Source of the DNA: Brevibacillus laterosporus
Lineage (GTDB): Bacteria > Bacillota > Bacilli > Brevibacillales > Brevibacillaceae
Assembly: GCA_007833815.1 (NCBI GenBank)
Contig: CP033464.1
Location: 1,341,001 to 1,405,000 of the forward strand
Direction of reading: 5' to 3'
Length of the DNA stretch: 64,000 nucleotides
Numbering within the stretch: position 1 is the stretch's first letter; every line of letters begins with the position of its first letter. Under the pieces are notes generated by a model that worked only from the letters and a program-made list of their open reading frames with translations, was not told the DNA's origin and made no database searches. Shown one piece after another: positions 17,495 to 26,916 of this stretch. A program made the translations under genes and the position numbers.

Positions 17495-17628
17495 GTTGTG
17501 TACTTATTTTGATATGTATGGATGTTATCTCATGTATATATGAGCGATTTATCAGCGATTTGATGGTTAAGCAATATGTTTATTGGGAGGCTTATGACCT
17601 ATCTTAAAGAGAAGGGAGTGGATTTATC

Positions 17629-19692
17629 ATGAAAAGAATACTCTTTTTTTCAATAATAGGAGTCCTTCTTGCGGCAGGAGGCATTTTCATTTATGCCCAT
17701 TTGATGGAAAATGACCCACGTGTTGTAAAGGATCGGGCAGAAAAACGGTTTGGGGATTATCTTGATAGCTGGAGTAAACAGGATTTTGCCCAAATGTACG
17801 AGCAACTATCGATGGATACAAAAAAGAATATGACAAAGGCTGATTTCATAGGTCGCTATGAGACCATTTATAACGGGATGGAAGCAAATCACTTGCAAAT
17901 GAAAGATACATCAAAGGGACGTGAATCCATCACCGAAAAAGAGGAGATTCACCTGCCCTATCAAGTTAGTATGGATACGGTAGCTGGTTCACTCACCTTT
18001 ACACATCAACTAACCATGGTGCGTGAAAACCAGAGTGGAAAAAAAGATTGGTACATCAAATGGAACGAATCCCTCATTTTTCCTAGCATGAAGGAGAAAG
18101 ATAAGGTGAGGGTCCAAACAATCCTGCCACAGCGGGGAGAAATTGTAGATCGACAAGGCAAGCTATTAGCTACAACAGGGATTGCTTATGAAATCGGGTT
18201 ATTACCTGCAAAATGGGACAATAACTCAGATGATAAAAAACAAAAGGCGGCCGCTCTACTAGATATGACCATGGAACAGATTGACGCAAAACGTAAGGCG
18301 AAATGGGTAAAGCCGGAGTTATTTGTTCCATTAGCTACTCAAGCAAAGGAAGATGAGCGATTGGATCAATTGGAAAAGATTAATGGATTGATGATACGCA
18401 AGAAAGAGGTGCGTTACTATCCTTATCGCCAAGCTACCGCTCATTTGATCGGTTACATCGGCAGTATGGGTGAAGAACAATGGAAGCTGTATCAACCAAA
18501 AGGTTATCGCTCCACTGATCTGGTGGGGAAGGCGGGCGTGGAGCAGGTCTATGAGGAACAATTACACGGTACTCCAGGTGCGCGCATTATTATAGCCGAT
18601 GAAGAGGGACAAGAAAAGGAAGTGTTAGCAAAAAAGCTGGCACAAGACGGACAGAAGCTCTCTCTAACAATTGATGGTGACCTACAGTTTTCTATTTACG
18701 AGGAAATGAAGGGTGATGCAGGAACAGCAGCGGCTATTCATCCACTCACTGGGGAAGTACTAGCTATGTTAAGTACACCAGCGTATGACCCCAATGCTTT
18801 TATCCGTGGATTATCCAACAAGCAGTGGACGGAATTAAATAACAATCCGGCTAAACCTTTGCTAAATCGTTTTGCCATTGGATTCGCACCGGGCTCTACC
18901 TTTAAGCCTATTACGGCAGCGATAGGACTTGAACAAGGAAGTATTCAGCCTGAGCAAGGCATGCTGGTCAAGGGATTACACTGGCAAAAAGATACGTCAT
19001 GGGGCAAGTACGAGGTAACGCGAGTAAAGGATCCATACAGTCCCGTTACTTTAGAAAAAGCACTTATGTATTCAGATAATATTTATTTCGCGCAAGCCGC
19101 TTTACAGATGGGACAGCAAGTTTTTTTAGAAGGGACAGAAAAGTTTGGTATAGGTGAAAGTTTACCGCTCACATATCCATTAAAAAGATCAAAAATAGCT
19201 AACAAAGAGATTAGAAATGAGATTCAGCTAGCTGATTCTGGGTACGGACAAGGGGAGGTTACGATGACACCACTTCATCTCGCGTTGACGTATAGCACGT
19301 TTTTAAATGAGGGCAATATGATCTACCCCACTTTGATCCAGCAAGAAGCTAAGCCACAAGCTTATTGGAAAGAAGGTGTGATGTCCAAAGAAACGGCAGC
19401 ATTGATTAGAGATGACTTGATTCAAGTAATGGAAAACCCTCAAGGAACAGGACGGTTTGCTAAACCAGCAGGTATTCGCGTGGCGGGTAAAACAGGTACA
19501 GCCGAATTAAAGGCTAAAAAGGGTGAGGACGGAATGGAATATGGTTGGATGGCGGTTTTTAATGTAGATAAACCCAAGCTATTGCTTACTATGATGGTGG
19601 AAAATGTAAAAGGTCGGGGCGGAAGTCATTATCTTGATCCAAAGGTAAAACGAATTTTTTCGCAAGCGGTAAGAGGAGACTCCAGTGAATAG
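17629..19692 (+). CDS. pbpC: Class B penicillin-binding protein with MecA-like N-terminal domain (PbpC-type)
   Basis: A 687-residue peptidoglycan DD-transpeptidase anchored by one N-terminal helix (5-24). An NTF2-like MecA_N domain covers about 30-150, then the dimerisation domain, then the transpeptidase with Ser423/Lys426 (STFK), SDN at 482-484 and KTG at 621-623. Overall similarity to B. subtilis PBP3 (PbpC) is clear, including the GYGQG.V.MTPLHLA and RGGSHY regions. This subclass contains low-affinity PBPs such as MecA, so it may contribute to beta-lactam tolerance, an inference. The next PBP gene starts 27 nt downstream, probably one operon. Confidence 0.88.
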   Translation: MKRILFFSIIGVLLAAGGIFIYAHLMENDPRVVKDRAEKRFGDYLDSWSKQDFAQMYEQLSMDTKKNMTKADFIGRYETIYNGMEANHLQMKDTSKGRESITEKEEIHLPYQVSMDTVAGSLTFTHQLTMVRENQSGKKDWYIKWNESLIFPSMKEKDKVRVQTILPQRGEIVDRQGKLLATTGIAYEIGLLPAKWDNNSDDKKQKAAALLDMTMEQIDAKRKAKWVKPELFVPLATQAKEDERLDQLEKINGLMIRKKEVRYYPYRQATAHLIGYIGSMGEEQWKLYQPKGYRSTDLVGKAGVEQVYEEQLHGTPGARIIIADEEGQEKEVLAKKLAQDGQKLSLTIDGDLQFSIYEEMKGDAGTAAAIHPLTGEVLAMLSTPAYDPNAFIRGLSNKQWTELNNNPAKPLLNRFAIGFAPGSTFKPITAAIGLEQGSIQPEQGMLVKGLHWQKDTSWGKYEVTRVKDPYSPVTLEKALMYSDNIYFAQAALQMGQQVFLEGTEKFGIGESLPLTYPLKRSKIANKEIRNEIQLADSGYGQGEVTMTPLHLALTYSTFLNEGNMIYPTLIQQEAKPQAYWKEGVMSKETAALIRDDLIQVMENPQGTGRFAKPAGIRVAGKTGTAELKAKKGEDGMEYGWMAVFNVDKPKLLLTMMVENVKGRGGSHYLDPKVKRIFSQAVRGDSSE

Positions 19693-19719
19693 ACAGCAGA
19701 AAGATAAGGTGAGCCTTTT

Positions 19720-21750
19720 GTGGATAAAGCAGAACAAGAACTGCAACAGAAACAGCGGTTAAAACGTATGCAATTGATTTTTCTCGTTACTTTCTTTTTG
19801 TTTTCGGCGATTATTCTTCGATTGGCCCAAATACAGATTGTGGAGGGAAGCGAGTTTGAGAAGGTTCTCAGCTCTCGCTCCCTCAAAAAAGACCCAATCC
19901 CCGCAGTCCGTGGAAATATTTATGATCGCAATGCCAAGCTATTGGTACATAGTAGAGCTTCATTTACAGCAGTCTTTCATGAACCAGAGGGTATCAAGCA
20001 ACAGGAGCTTGTTGAACTAGCTGGGAAACTAGAAAAAGTCTTACATGGCATGACACAAAGCACGATTGTGAAAAAGCTAGATGTAGGCTTTACTTGGGAG
20101 AATGGACGGCGGAAAGACATCGCTCGAAATGCCCCTAAGTATATGGAAAAAGAAATTAAGTATGACCTTACACCCGAAGAGATTGCTTATCTAGAAGAGC
20201 ACCGAGAAGATTTGCCAGGGATAGACGTCGTAACAAAATCCATAAGGGAGTACGACACTAAGCAGGTAGCTGTACAAACGATTGGCTATGTTCGTCCCTA
20301 TCATGTGGCCCAAAATCTGAACAGTACGTTTTATAAAACGGAGCAAACGAATTATCTTCCTGATCAGCTTGTTGGATTAGACGGTATTGAACGTAGTTAT
20401 GAAAAAGAACTACGTGGGAAAAATGGCTATCGTCTGTATGAGGTGGCAGCCAATCAATCCGTGCAACGTGAGGTAAAGAAAGAGTCTCCCGTACGTGGGC
20501 AAAGTCTCTATTTAACGATTGATGAGCGTGTACAGACAGAAACTAGAGATTTCATTAAAGGGTTCCTACCGAAATTACGAGGTAGTGTTTCATTGGCTGC
20601 TGGAGCTAAAACAGCCTATGTCGTGGCGATGGAAGTGGACACAGGTAAGGTAGTTACGATGGTTAGCTATCCTGAATATGATTCTAATGTTTGGGTGCAT
20701 GGACCCGATCAAGCTACTTATGAGCAGATGAAATACTCTGTTACCAATGGAACCATTCGTGAAGCCCCGTATGATGTTCGTCCATTAACAGGCCTTTTGG
20801 CGGAACAGGAAAATAATAAACACCCCAAATCAATCGTGCCCTCAGGCTCTGTCATGAAACCGGTTACAGTTTTGCTTGGCCTACATGGGGGAATCATTAC
20901 ACCAAACGATCAATGGACAGATCCGGTCACATACTATTATGGTCGTGGAAACGATCGAGTCAAGAACGATAGCGGTCATAATTATGGGGTGCTCAACCCA
21001 GTTAAGGCAATTGCCAAATCCTCGAATACATATATGGCACGGATTGGAGAAGGTGTTGCCAAAAAGGAGGGTAACAAAGCCGTTTCTCTGTTGCAGGAAT
21101 ACTACCATCAATTCGGATTAGGAGTGTTAACCGAAATAGATCTACCTAGTGAGAATAAAGGAAAAGAAGATTATCTGGTCATGAATGAGAACTATGGACC
21201 ACTCGCTGCGATGGTGCAGGCTTCTTTTGGGCAACAGATTCGAGCTACAACTGTTCAATTGGCTCAATACGCAGCTACCTTGGCTAACAATGGTATTCGT
21301 TTACAACCTCAACTTGTAGATAAAATTGTAGATGAAGCAGGGAGGATTGTTGTTCAGCCCAAACCTAAGATTTTAAATAAAATAGATCAACCCCAAACGT
21401 ATTGGAACATTTTGCGTAACGGAATGGTGCAGGTAACACAACCAGGTGGAACCTCTGTCAATGCATTTCGTGGTCTTCCCTATCAAGTGGCAGCAAAGAC
21501 GGGTACGTCCGAACAAGATATTTATGTTCCAGTGACTTCTACGAATACGAAAGGAGAATCCATTACCAAATGGCAAAAACATGCCAGAGTCAACAATGGA
21601 GTCATTATCGCCTATGCGCCTGCTGATAAACCTAAGCTGGCAGTAGCTGTTGTTGTACCAGAAGGTGGTTATGGAGGGCGTTCTGCGTCGAACATCAGTC
21701 GAGCTGTTTTTCAAGCATATGATAAGTATGTGGGTCTTAGGGGAGAGTAG
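19720..21750 (+). CDS. Class B penicillin-binding protein (monofunctional transpeptidase)
   Basis: A 676-residue DD-transpeptidase with one N-terminal membrane helix (about 18-38), a dimerisation domain starting with the conserved PAVRGNIYDRN region, and a transpeptidase domain with Ser377/Lys380 (SVMK), SSN at 434-436 and KTG at 593-595. GTG 19720 has AAGGTGAG upstream. It resembles elongation- or spore-type class B PBPs (PbpA/PBP2b group), but I cannot assign an exact orthologue. It forms an operon with the MecA-like PBP directly upstream. Confidence 0.85.
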   Translation: MDKAEQELQQKQRLKRMQLIFLVTFFLFSAIILRLAQIQIVEGSEFEKVLSSRSLKKDPIPAVRGNIYDRNAKLLVHSRASFTAVFHEPEGIKQQELVELAGKLEKVLHGMTQSTIVKKLDVGFTWENGRRKDIARNAPKYMEKEIKYDLTPEEIAYLEEHREDLPGIDVVTKSIREYDTKQVAVQTIGYVRPYHVAQNLNSTFYKTEQTNYLPDQLVGLDGIERSYEKELRGKNGYRLYEVAANQSVQREVKKESPVRGQSLYLTIDERVQTETRDFIKGFLPKLRGSVSLAAGAKTAYVVAMEVDTGKVVTMVSYPEYDSNVWVHGPDQATYEQMKYSVTNGTIREAPYDVRPLTGLLAEQENNKHPKSIVPSGSVMKPVTVLLGLHGGIITPNDQWTDPVTYYYGRGNDRVKNDSGHNYGVLNPVKAIAKSSNTYMARIGEGVAKKEGNKAVSLLQEYYHQFGLGVLTEIDLPSENKGKEDYLVMNENYGPLAAMVQASFGQQIRATTVQLAQYAATLANNGIRLQPQLVDKIVDEAGRIVVQPKPKILNKIDQPQTYWNILRNGMVQVTQPGGTSVNAFRGLPYQVAAKTGTSEQDIYVPVTSTNTKGESITKWQKHARVNNGVIIAYAPADKPKLAVAVVVPEGGYGGRSASNISRAVFQAYDKYVGLRGE

Positions 21751-21798
21751 CTACTAGGTTCTATCATGGATTCCTGATGAAGACAAATAAAGAAAATG

Positions 21799-21838
21799 AC
21801 AAAATAAAGTATCCGTTCTGGGTACTTTGTTTTGTTTT
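21799..21838 (+). terminator. Terminator after the PBP operon
   Basis: ACAAAATAAAGTA ... TACTTTGTTTTGT hairpin, T-rich 3' side. Confidence 0.65.
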
Positions 21839-21944
21839 ATCATAGCGAAATAGCTTGGCACACCACTTCCCTCTGTAATAAGATATGTCATAATAATATA
21901 AAATTTCATGAGTAGCTTATAAATATAGAAAGGATGAGGAGAAG

Positions 21945-22733
21945 GTGCAACAAAAAAATAAGACAGTGGTGAAAGCATTAGATTTACTTTCTCTATTTCT
22001 TACTCATCCATATTTAACGTTAGCCCAATTAGTAGAGTTATCCGAGAAACCTAAGACCTCTGTGCATCGTATGGTCGGGTCACTGGAGGAGATGGGATTC
22101 CTACGAAAGGATGAGGACGGTCGCTTTGCGCTTGGTTTAACTTTTCTGCAATACGGTCAACTGGTGTCGGATCGGTTAGATATTCGCCAAACGGCCCTTC
22201 CATGGATGAATCAGTTACGGGATGAGATGGGAGAAGCCGTTCATCTCATTATGAAGGATGGTGTGGATGCCATTTACATAGAAAAGCTAGATACCAAGCA
22301 TCCGGTGCGGTTATATACCAAGGTGGGGAGACGTTCTCCTCTGTATGCAGGGGCTTGTTCACGCATTGTTTTAGCTTTTTTACCAGATGCAGAGATTGAG
22401 GAATATTTGGAAAATGTTCAATTTGAGCGTATCGCAAAAGGTACGATTACTACTTGTAAAGAGTTAGTTGAGAAGCTGGAAGAGTCCCGTAGGAATTACT
22501 ACACGATTAGTTACTCGGAATTGGAGAATGAGACTGTTTCTGTAGCAGCTCCTATTTTTGATCATCGGGGAAAACTATTGGCTGGTCTTAGTGTTGCAGG
22601 TCCAGAGGTGCGCTTTCAAGCTAATAAATTACCTTTGCTTATTAAAGAGACAATGGAAACGGCTGAACGAATCTCGCGCTCACTTGGTGGGCAGAAGGAG
22701 TATCCACGACATCAATGGACACAGTTGGTGTAG
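21945..22733 (+). CDS. IclR family transcriptional regulator, probable regulator of pyroglutamate use
   Basis: A 262-residue IclR regulator: N-terminal winged helix (about 5-65; LAQLVELSEKPKTSVHRMVGSLEEMGFL) and an effector-binding domain (about 80-250). GTG 21945 has a strong AGGATGAGGAG site. It lies immediately upstream of, and co-directional with, the pyroglutamate operon, whose promoter carries an IclR-type palindrome. Inferred role: sensing pyroglutamate or a related metabolite and controlling pxpA onward. Ligand not determinable here. Confidence 0.88.
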   Translation: MQQKNKTVVKALDLLSLFLTHPYLTLAQLVELSEKPKTSVHRMVGSLEEMGFLRKDEDGRFALGLTFLQYGQLVSDRLDIRQTALPWMNQLRDEMGEAVHLIMKDGVDAIYIEKLDTKHPVRLYTKVGRRSPLYAGACSRIVLAFLPDAEIEEYLENVQFERIAKGTITTCKELVEKLEESRRNYYTISYSELENETVSVAAPIFDHRGKLLAGLSVAGPEVRFQANKLPLLIKETMETAERISRSLGGQKEYPRHQWTQLV

Positions 22734-22763
22734 CCTTGTCTCTTACTAATAGTAAGGAATAAC

Positions 22764-22797
22764 AAAACTACCTAGCGATACGCTGGGTAGTTTTTTC
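22764..22797 (+). terminator. Terminator after the IclR gene
   Basis: AAAACTACCTAGCG - ATA - CGCTGGGTAGTTTT followed by TT; separates the regulator from the pxp operon. Confidence 0.85.
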
Positions 22798-22810
22798 TGT
22801 AAATTGCTTC

Positions 22811-22839
22811 TTGTCAATCTATTGAACTAAATCTATAAT
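22811..22839 (+). promoter_or_regulatory. Promoter of the pyroglutamate operon
   Basis: TTGTCA (22811-22816) and TATAAT (22834-22839) with a 17-bp spacer. Confidence 0.7.
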
Positions 22840-22867
22840 GATTAAAAATATAAAAATGGAACCACTA

Positions 22868-22882
22868 TTCCGAATTGCGGAA
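22868..22882 (+). promoter_or_regulatory. Probable IclR operator
   Basis: Perfect 15-bp inverted repeat TTCCG-AATTG-CGGAA, about 22-30 nt downstream of the expected start point. Length and sequence resemble operators of IclR-family proteins. Its position fits transcriptional blocking by the adjacent regulator. Confidence 0.65.
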
Positions 22883-22940
22883 CAAATCGCGCGACATTTA
22901 CACGTATCACAAAGAACACAAGACAAAAAGGAGGGGAAGT

Positions 22941-23708
22941 ATGTATCGCGTAGATTTGAATTGTGATTTGGGAGAGAGCTTTGGTGCTTATCGGATGGGG
23001 AACGATGAGGAAATTCTGGCTTTCATCAGCTCAGCAAATATCGCCTGTGGCTATCATGCAGGAGATCCATCTACCATGCGTCATACGGTTCAAATGGCGC
23101 TGGAAAAAGGGGTAGCTATTGGAGCACACCCAGGTTTACCTGATTTAATCGGTTTTGGACGCCGTACGATGGACATTTCACAACGTGAGGCACATGATAT
23201 AGTGCTATATCAGATGGGAGCCCTACATGCCTTTGTTAAAGCGCAAGGGGGGATTATGCACCATGTAAAGCCACATGGAGCCTTGTACAATATGGCGGCA
23301 CAAAATGACAGCTTGGCGGAAGCAATAGCAGAAGCTGTATATAGCTTAGATACAGAGCTAATCTTGTACGGTTTGTCAGGAAGTCGATTGGTGAAGGCGG
23401 CTGAGAAGATTGGTTTACGCAGTGCACATGAGGTTTTTGCCGATCGTACCTATCAAAATGATGGATCACTTACCTCACGCCGACAGCCTAATGCCGTTCT
23501 AACTGACACGGATGAGGCAGTTAGCCAAGTCATTCGAATGGTTAAAGAGGGCAAAGTCACCTCCCAACAAGGAACAGATGTCATGATTAAAGCTGATACA
23601 GTATGCATTCACGGCGATGGTGTTCACGCCCTATCTTTTGCCAAACAAATCCGTTCACAGTTAGAAAATGAACAGATCACGATTGAAACGGTGTCACATC
23701 AAACATAG
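22941..23708 (+). CDS. pxpA: 5-oxoprolinase subunit PxpA
   Basis: LamB/YcsF-family subunit of the ATP-dependent bacterial 5-oxoprolinase PxpABC, which opens 5-oxoproline (pyroglutamate) to glutamate. The 255-residue protein starts at ATG 22941 behind GGAGGGG, with the hallmark [15 protein letters not shown], then [13 protein letters not shown] and [10 protein letters not shown], and EVFADRTY. The frame is open upstream to 22875 but that part is not protein-like. It is first gene of an operon with DUF969, DUF979, pcp, pxpB and pxpC. Confidence 0.93.
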   Translation: MYRVDLNCDLGESFGAYRMGNDEEILAFISSANIACGYHAGDPSTMRHTVQMALEKGVAIGAHPGLPDLIGFGRRTMDISQREAHDIVLYQMGALHAFVKAQGGIMHHVKPHGALYNMAAQNDSLAEAIAEAVYSLDTELILYGLSGSRLVKAAEKIGLRSAHEVFADRTYQNDGSLTSRRQPNAVLTDTDEAVSQVIRMVKEGKVTSQQGTDVMIKADTVCIHGDGVHALSFAKQIRSQLENEQITIETVSHQT

Positions 23709-23787
23709 TGACGTGTAACGACTAAACAGAGTTTTATACCAGATATAGATGAACACGTAGATTCCAACAGACAAAGGGAGGTTTTAC

Positions 23788-24462
23788 ATGTTATCACTGA
23801 TCGGGATTCTAATCGTTATTGTCGGTTTCGCTTTGCGCTTTAATCCGTTACTTGTTGTTACAGTGGCGGGAATTGCTACGGGGCTAGCAGGAAATTTATC
23901 GTTTGAACAAATAGTTATTACGTTCGGAGAAGCTTTTGAAAAAAATCGCTATTTATCGTTGTTCATTCTAACTTTACCAATTATTGGGTTATTGGAGCGG
24001 TACGGTTTAAAGGAGCAGTCGCAACGATTGATTCGTAAAGTAAAAGCAGCGACTACAGGTCGACTGTTGATTTTGTATCTGTTTGTGCGGGAAGTGACTG
24101 CCATGATGGGACTAACTAGCTTGGGTGGACATGCTCAGATGGTACGCCCATTGGTGGCACCGATGGCAGAAGGAGCAGCCGAAAATAAGCACGGCCAACT
24201 GCCCAAGGAACTAAGCGACAAAATTAAAGCACAATCGGCAGCTACGGATAATGTAGGTTTATTTTTTGGAGAAGACATTTTTATTGCTTTTGGAGCCGTT
24301 CTGTTAATGCATGGATTTTTCCAACAGAATGGTATCTCGCTCGAACCGCTTCAGATCGCAGTATGGGGAATTCCTACGGCAATTGCGGCCTTCCTGATTC
24401 ATGGAACAAGATTATATTTATTTGATGGAAAAATCAAAAGATATATGGAAGAAAGCAAATAA
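23788..24462 (+). CDS. DUF969 membrane protein, candidate pyroglutamate transporter subunit
   Basis: A 224-residue protein with five to six hydrophobic segments, belonging to the DUF969 family. Distinctive segments are LPIIGLLERYGLKEQ, REVTAMMGLTSLGGHAQMVRPLVAPMAEGAA and AATDNVGLFFGEDIF. It is always read here as a pair with the following DUF979 gene. Lying between pxpA and pcp/pxpBC, the pair probably imports 5-oxoproline or pyroglutamyl peptides. That role is inferred from operon context; the family has no biochemistry I can cite. GGGAGGTTTTAC precedes ATG 23788. Confidence 0.8.
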   Translation: MLSLIGILIVIVGFALRFNPLLVVTVAGIATGLAGNLSFEQIVITFGEAFEKNRYLSLFILTLPIIGLLERYGLKEQSQRLIRKVKAATTGRLLILYLFVREVTAMMGLTSLGGHAQMVRPLVAPMAEGAAENKHGQLPKELSDKIKAQSAATDNVGLFFGEDIFIAFGAVLLMHGFFQQNGISLEPLQIAVWGIPTAIAAFLIHGTRLYLFDGKIKRYMEESK

Positions 24463-24507
24463 CTGCGCAAAAGCGCGTAGAAATACGTAGAAGGGAAGGT
24501 GACCGCT

Positions 24508-25461
24508 ATGTTAATCAAATTGGATTTTATCTATTATCTTGCAGGCGCTTTTCTTGTCATTATTGCTGTTCTAGCGTGGAGAGATAAAAGCAATTCTCGC
24601 CGTTTCACCACGTCCCTTTTCTGGGCGTTATTTGCCTTTTCCTTTCTAGGAGGTAAGCTGGTTTCCTCACTAGTGATGGGGATTGTCGTGTTGCTGATGG
24701 CGCTTATTGCTGGTTTGGGCGGGGTTCGACTGGGATCGTATCAACAAACAACGGATGAACAAAGAGAGACGAGCGCTAAACGTTTTGGGAATCGATTGTT
24801 TATCCCTGCTTTATTGATACCAATTGTTACAGTGATTGGTAGCGTGTTGTTGAAAAATGTAAAAATAGGTGAAATCTTTTTACTCGATCAACAGAATGTT
24901 ACACTGGTGAGCTTGGGAGTAGCCTGCTTAGTATCGTTGGTGGTAGCGATGGGGATTACGAAAACGAAAGGCATTCAGCCAGTAAAAGAGTCGCGTCGCT
25001 TGCTGGATGCGATTGGTTGGGCAGCTGTTTTACCTCAAATGCTAGCCACACTAGGAGCGTTATTTGGAGCAGCGGGAGTGGGTAAAGTGATTGCTGACTT
25101 AGTAAGCTCTGCGATCCCGGTAGATAATCGTTTTCTTGTAGTCGTCGCTTACGTACTGGGAATGGCCTTGTTCACGATGGTTATGGGTAATGCTTTTGCA
25201 GCCTTTCCGGTCATGACTGCTGGTATTGGTCTACCTTTGTTAGTGCAAATGCATGGTGGAAATCCAGCTGTGTTAGGGGCAATTGGTATGTTTTCTGGTT
25301 ATTGTGGCACATTGCTTACCCCGATGGCAGCTAATTTTAATATCGTGCCAGCAGCCCTACTAGATTTACCTGATAAAAATGCAGTCATAAAAGCGCAGGC
25401 TCCAACTGCTTTGCTACTGTTGGGTATTAATATCTTTTTGATGTACTACTTGTTGTTCTAG
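24508..25461 (+). CDS. DUF979 membrane protein, candidate pyroglutamate transporter subunit
   Basis: A 317-residue protein with about eight to nine hydrophobic segments, of the DUF979 family. Segments such as [28 protein letters not shown] and [26 protein letters not shown] recall ion/organic-acid permeases with helical re-entrant loops. ATG 24508 has GGAAGGTG upstream; an in-frame GTG at 24499 overlaps that site. Partner of DUF969 upstream. Substrate inferred from context as pyroglutamate or its peptides. Confidence 0.8.
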   Translation: MLIKLDFIYYLAGAFLVIIAVLAWRDKSNSRRFTTSLFWALFAFSFLGGKLVSSLVMGIVVLLMALIAGLGGVRLGSYQQTTDEQRETSAKRFGNRLFIPALLIPIVTVIGSVLLKNVKIGEIFLLDQQNVTLVSLGVACLVSLVVAMGITKTKGIQPVKESRRLLDAIGWAAVLPQMLATLGALFGAAGVGKVIADLVSSAIPVDNRFLVVVAYVLGMALFTMVMGNAFAAFPVMTAGIGLPLLVQMHGGNPAVLGAIGMFSGYCGTLLTPMAANFNIVPAALLDLPDKNAVIKAQAPTALLLLGINIFLMYYLLF

Positions 25462-25472
25462 GGGGGATCATT

Positions 25473-26120
25473 GTGAAAAAAGTTCTGTTAACTGGTTTTG
25501 ATCCCTTTGGTGGGGAACCAATTAATCCTGCATGGAAGGCAGTAAAGCAATGTCAACAGCTAGAACTTCCCGATGTCCAAGTAATCATCAAACAAATTCC
25601 AACCGTGTTTCATCGCTCTCTGGAAGTCTTGGCAGCCATCATGGAAGAGGTACAGCCTGACGTAGTTATCTGCGTCGGACAGGCAGGAGGGCGTGCAGAT
25701 ATCACTGTGGAACGGGTAGCCCTTAATACAGATGATGCACGCATCCCGGATAATGAGGGGAATCAACCAATCGATCAGCCTATTGTTGAAGAGGGACCGG
25801 TAGCTTACTGGTCTACGTTACCGATCAAGGCTATTGTCAAAGAAGTCCGTCTGGCAGGGATACCGGCGTCAGTTTCCCAGACAGCAGGCACGTTCGTTTG
25901 TAATCATCTCTTTTATGGATTGGCTCATCTGATCTCCACGCGTTATACAGGGACAAAAGGCGGGTTTATTCATATTCCCTATTTACCTGAACAGGCTGTA
26001 CGTTTTCCTGGTCAGCCTAGTATGAGTGTAACGTGCGTGAAAAAGGCCTTGGCGGTAGCTATACGTACCAGTTTGCAAGTGGAGCAAGATATTAAGGCTG
26101 TAGAAGGGCAAATCAGTTAG
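25473..26120 (+). CDS. pcp: Pyroglutamyl-peptidase I (pyrrolidone-carboxylate peptidase)
   Basis: Cysteine peptidase (family C15) that removes N-terminal pyroglutamate from peptides, producing the substrate of PxpABC. The 215-residue chain has the expected length, the opening [15 protein letters not shown], and the catalytic triad Glu80 (TVERVALN), Cys143 ([11 protein letters not shown]) and His167 ([10 protein letters not shown]). GTG 25473 is preceded by GGGGGGAT. Its place in the operon links peptide-derived pyroglutamate release, possible uptake and ring opening. Confidence 0.95.
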   Translation: MKKVLLTGFDPFGGEPINPAWKAVKQCQQLELPDVQVIIKQIPTVFHRSLEVLAAIMEEVQPDVVICVGQAGGRADITVERVALNTDDARIPDNEGNQPIDQPIVEEGPVAYWSTLPIKAIVKEVRLAGIPASVSQTAGTFVCNHLFYGLAHLISTRYTGTKGGFIHIPYLPEQAVRFPGQPSMSVTCVKKALAVAIRTSLQVEQDIKAVEGQIS

Positions 26121-26139
26121 AGATGGTAGAGGTGATCAG

Positions 26140-26916
26140 GTGAAAAATCAGCCAGAAAAACAGAGAGAAGCACAAGCAATCGAGCAAAAGTGGCCTGTTC
26201 AAATTCTACCGCTTGGAGATGCGGCTGTGTTGGTGCAATTTAAATCTGTAGGTAATGAGAGCGCGGAGATTTACCAATTTGTGCAGGCTTTTGCGAGTCA
26301 TATCGAACAGCATCCGTTTCCAGGCATGATTGAATTTGTACCAGCTTTTACAAGTGTGGCGATCTATTACGATCCTGTTACCGTTAAACAGGTATCGAAT
26401 CAAAAGCCAGAAAGCACTGCGTATGAGATCGTACTGAATAATGTACGTAGGTTGTTAGCAGGGCAAACTAGTCAACTAGAGGTTCACACACGATTGATTG
26501 AAATTCCGGTCTGCTATGGGGGAGAGTATGGACCTGATTTGGAGGAGGTAGCCAAGTATCATCAGATCACTCCTGAAGAAGTCATTCGTATTCATACATC
26601 CGCTATGTACAAGGTATTTATGATTGGTTTTGCACCCGGCTTTCCGTATCTAGGAGGAATGTCTGCTGAGCTTGCGACTCCAAGGAGGGCTTCTCCACGG
26701 TTACAGATTCCCATGGGCTCAGTCGGCATAGGTGGTGAGCAAACGGGCGTCTATCCTATAGTGACCCCAGGTGGCTGGCAGTTGATTGGTCGGACACCGC
26801 TTGCGCTATTTCGTCCCAAGCAGAATCCACCCAGCTACTTACAGGCAGGTGATACTGTCCACTTTCGTCCGATTACCCAACAGGAATATCTGGAGTGGGA
26901 AGGGGAGGAGTCATGA
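26140..26916 (+). CDS. pxpB: 5-oxoprolinase subunit PxpB (KipI family)
   Basis: A 258-residue KipI/PxpB-family protein (allophanate hydrolase subunit 1 type). It complexes with PxpC and PxpA to hydrolyse 5-oxoproline with ATP. Family motifs seen: LGDAAVLVQF near residue 24, ICYGG-type VCYGGEYGPDLEEVA, FMIGFAPGFPYLGG, and GSVGIGGEQTGVYPIVTPGGWQLIGRTP. Homologues were named KipI for inhibiting the sporulation kinase KinA, but the operon argues for the metabolic role. GTG 26140 has AGAGGTGATCAG upstream. Stop overlaps the pxpC start as ATGA. Confidence 0.93.
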   Translation: MKNQPEKQREAQAIEQKWPVQILPLGDAAVLVQFKSVGNESAEIYQFVQAFASHIEQHPFPGMIEFVPAFTSVAIYYDPVTVKQVSNQKPESTAYEIVLNNVRRLLAGQTSQLEVHTRLIEIPVCYGGEYGPDLEEVAKYHQITPEEVIRIHTSAMYKVFMIGFAPGFPYLGGMSAELATPRRASPRLQIPMGSVGIGGEQTGVYPIVTPGGWQLIGRTPLALFRPKQNPPSYLQAGDTVHFRPITQQEYLEWEGEES

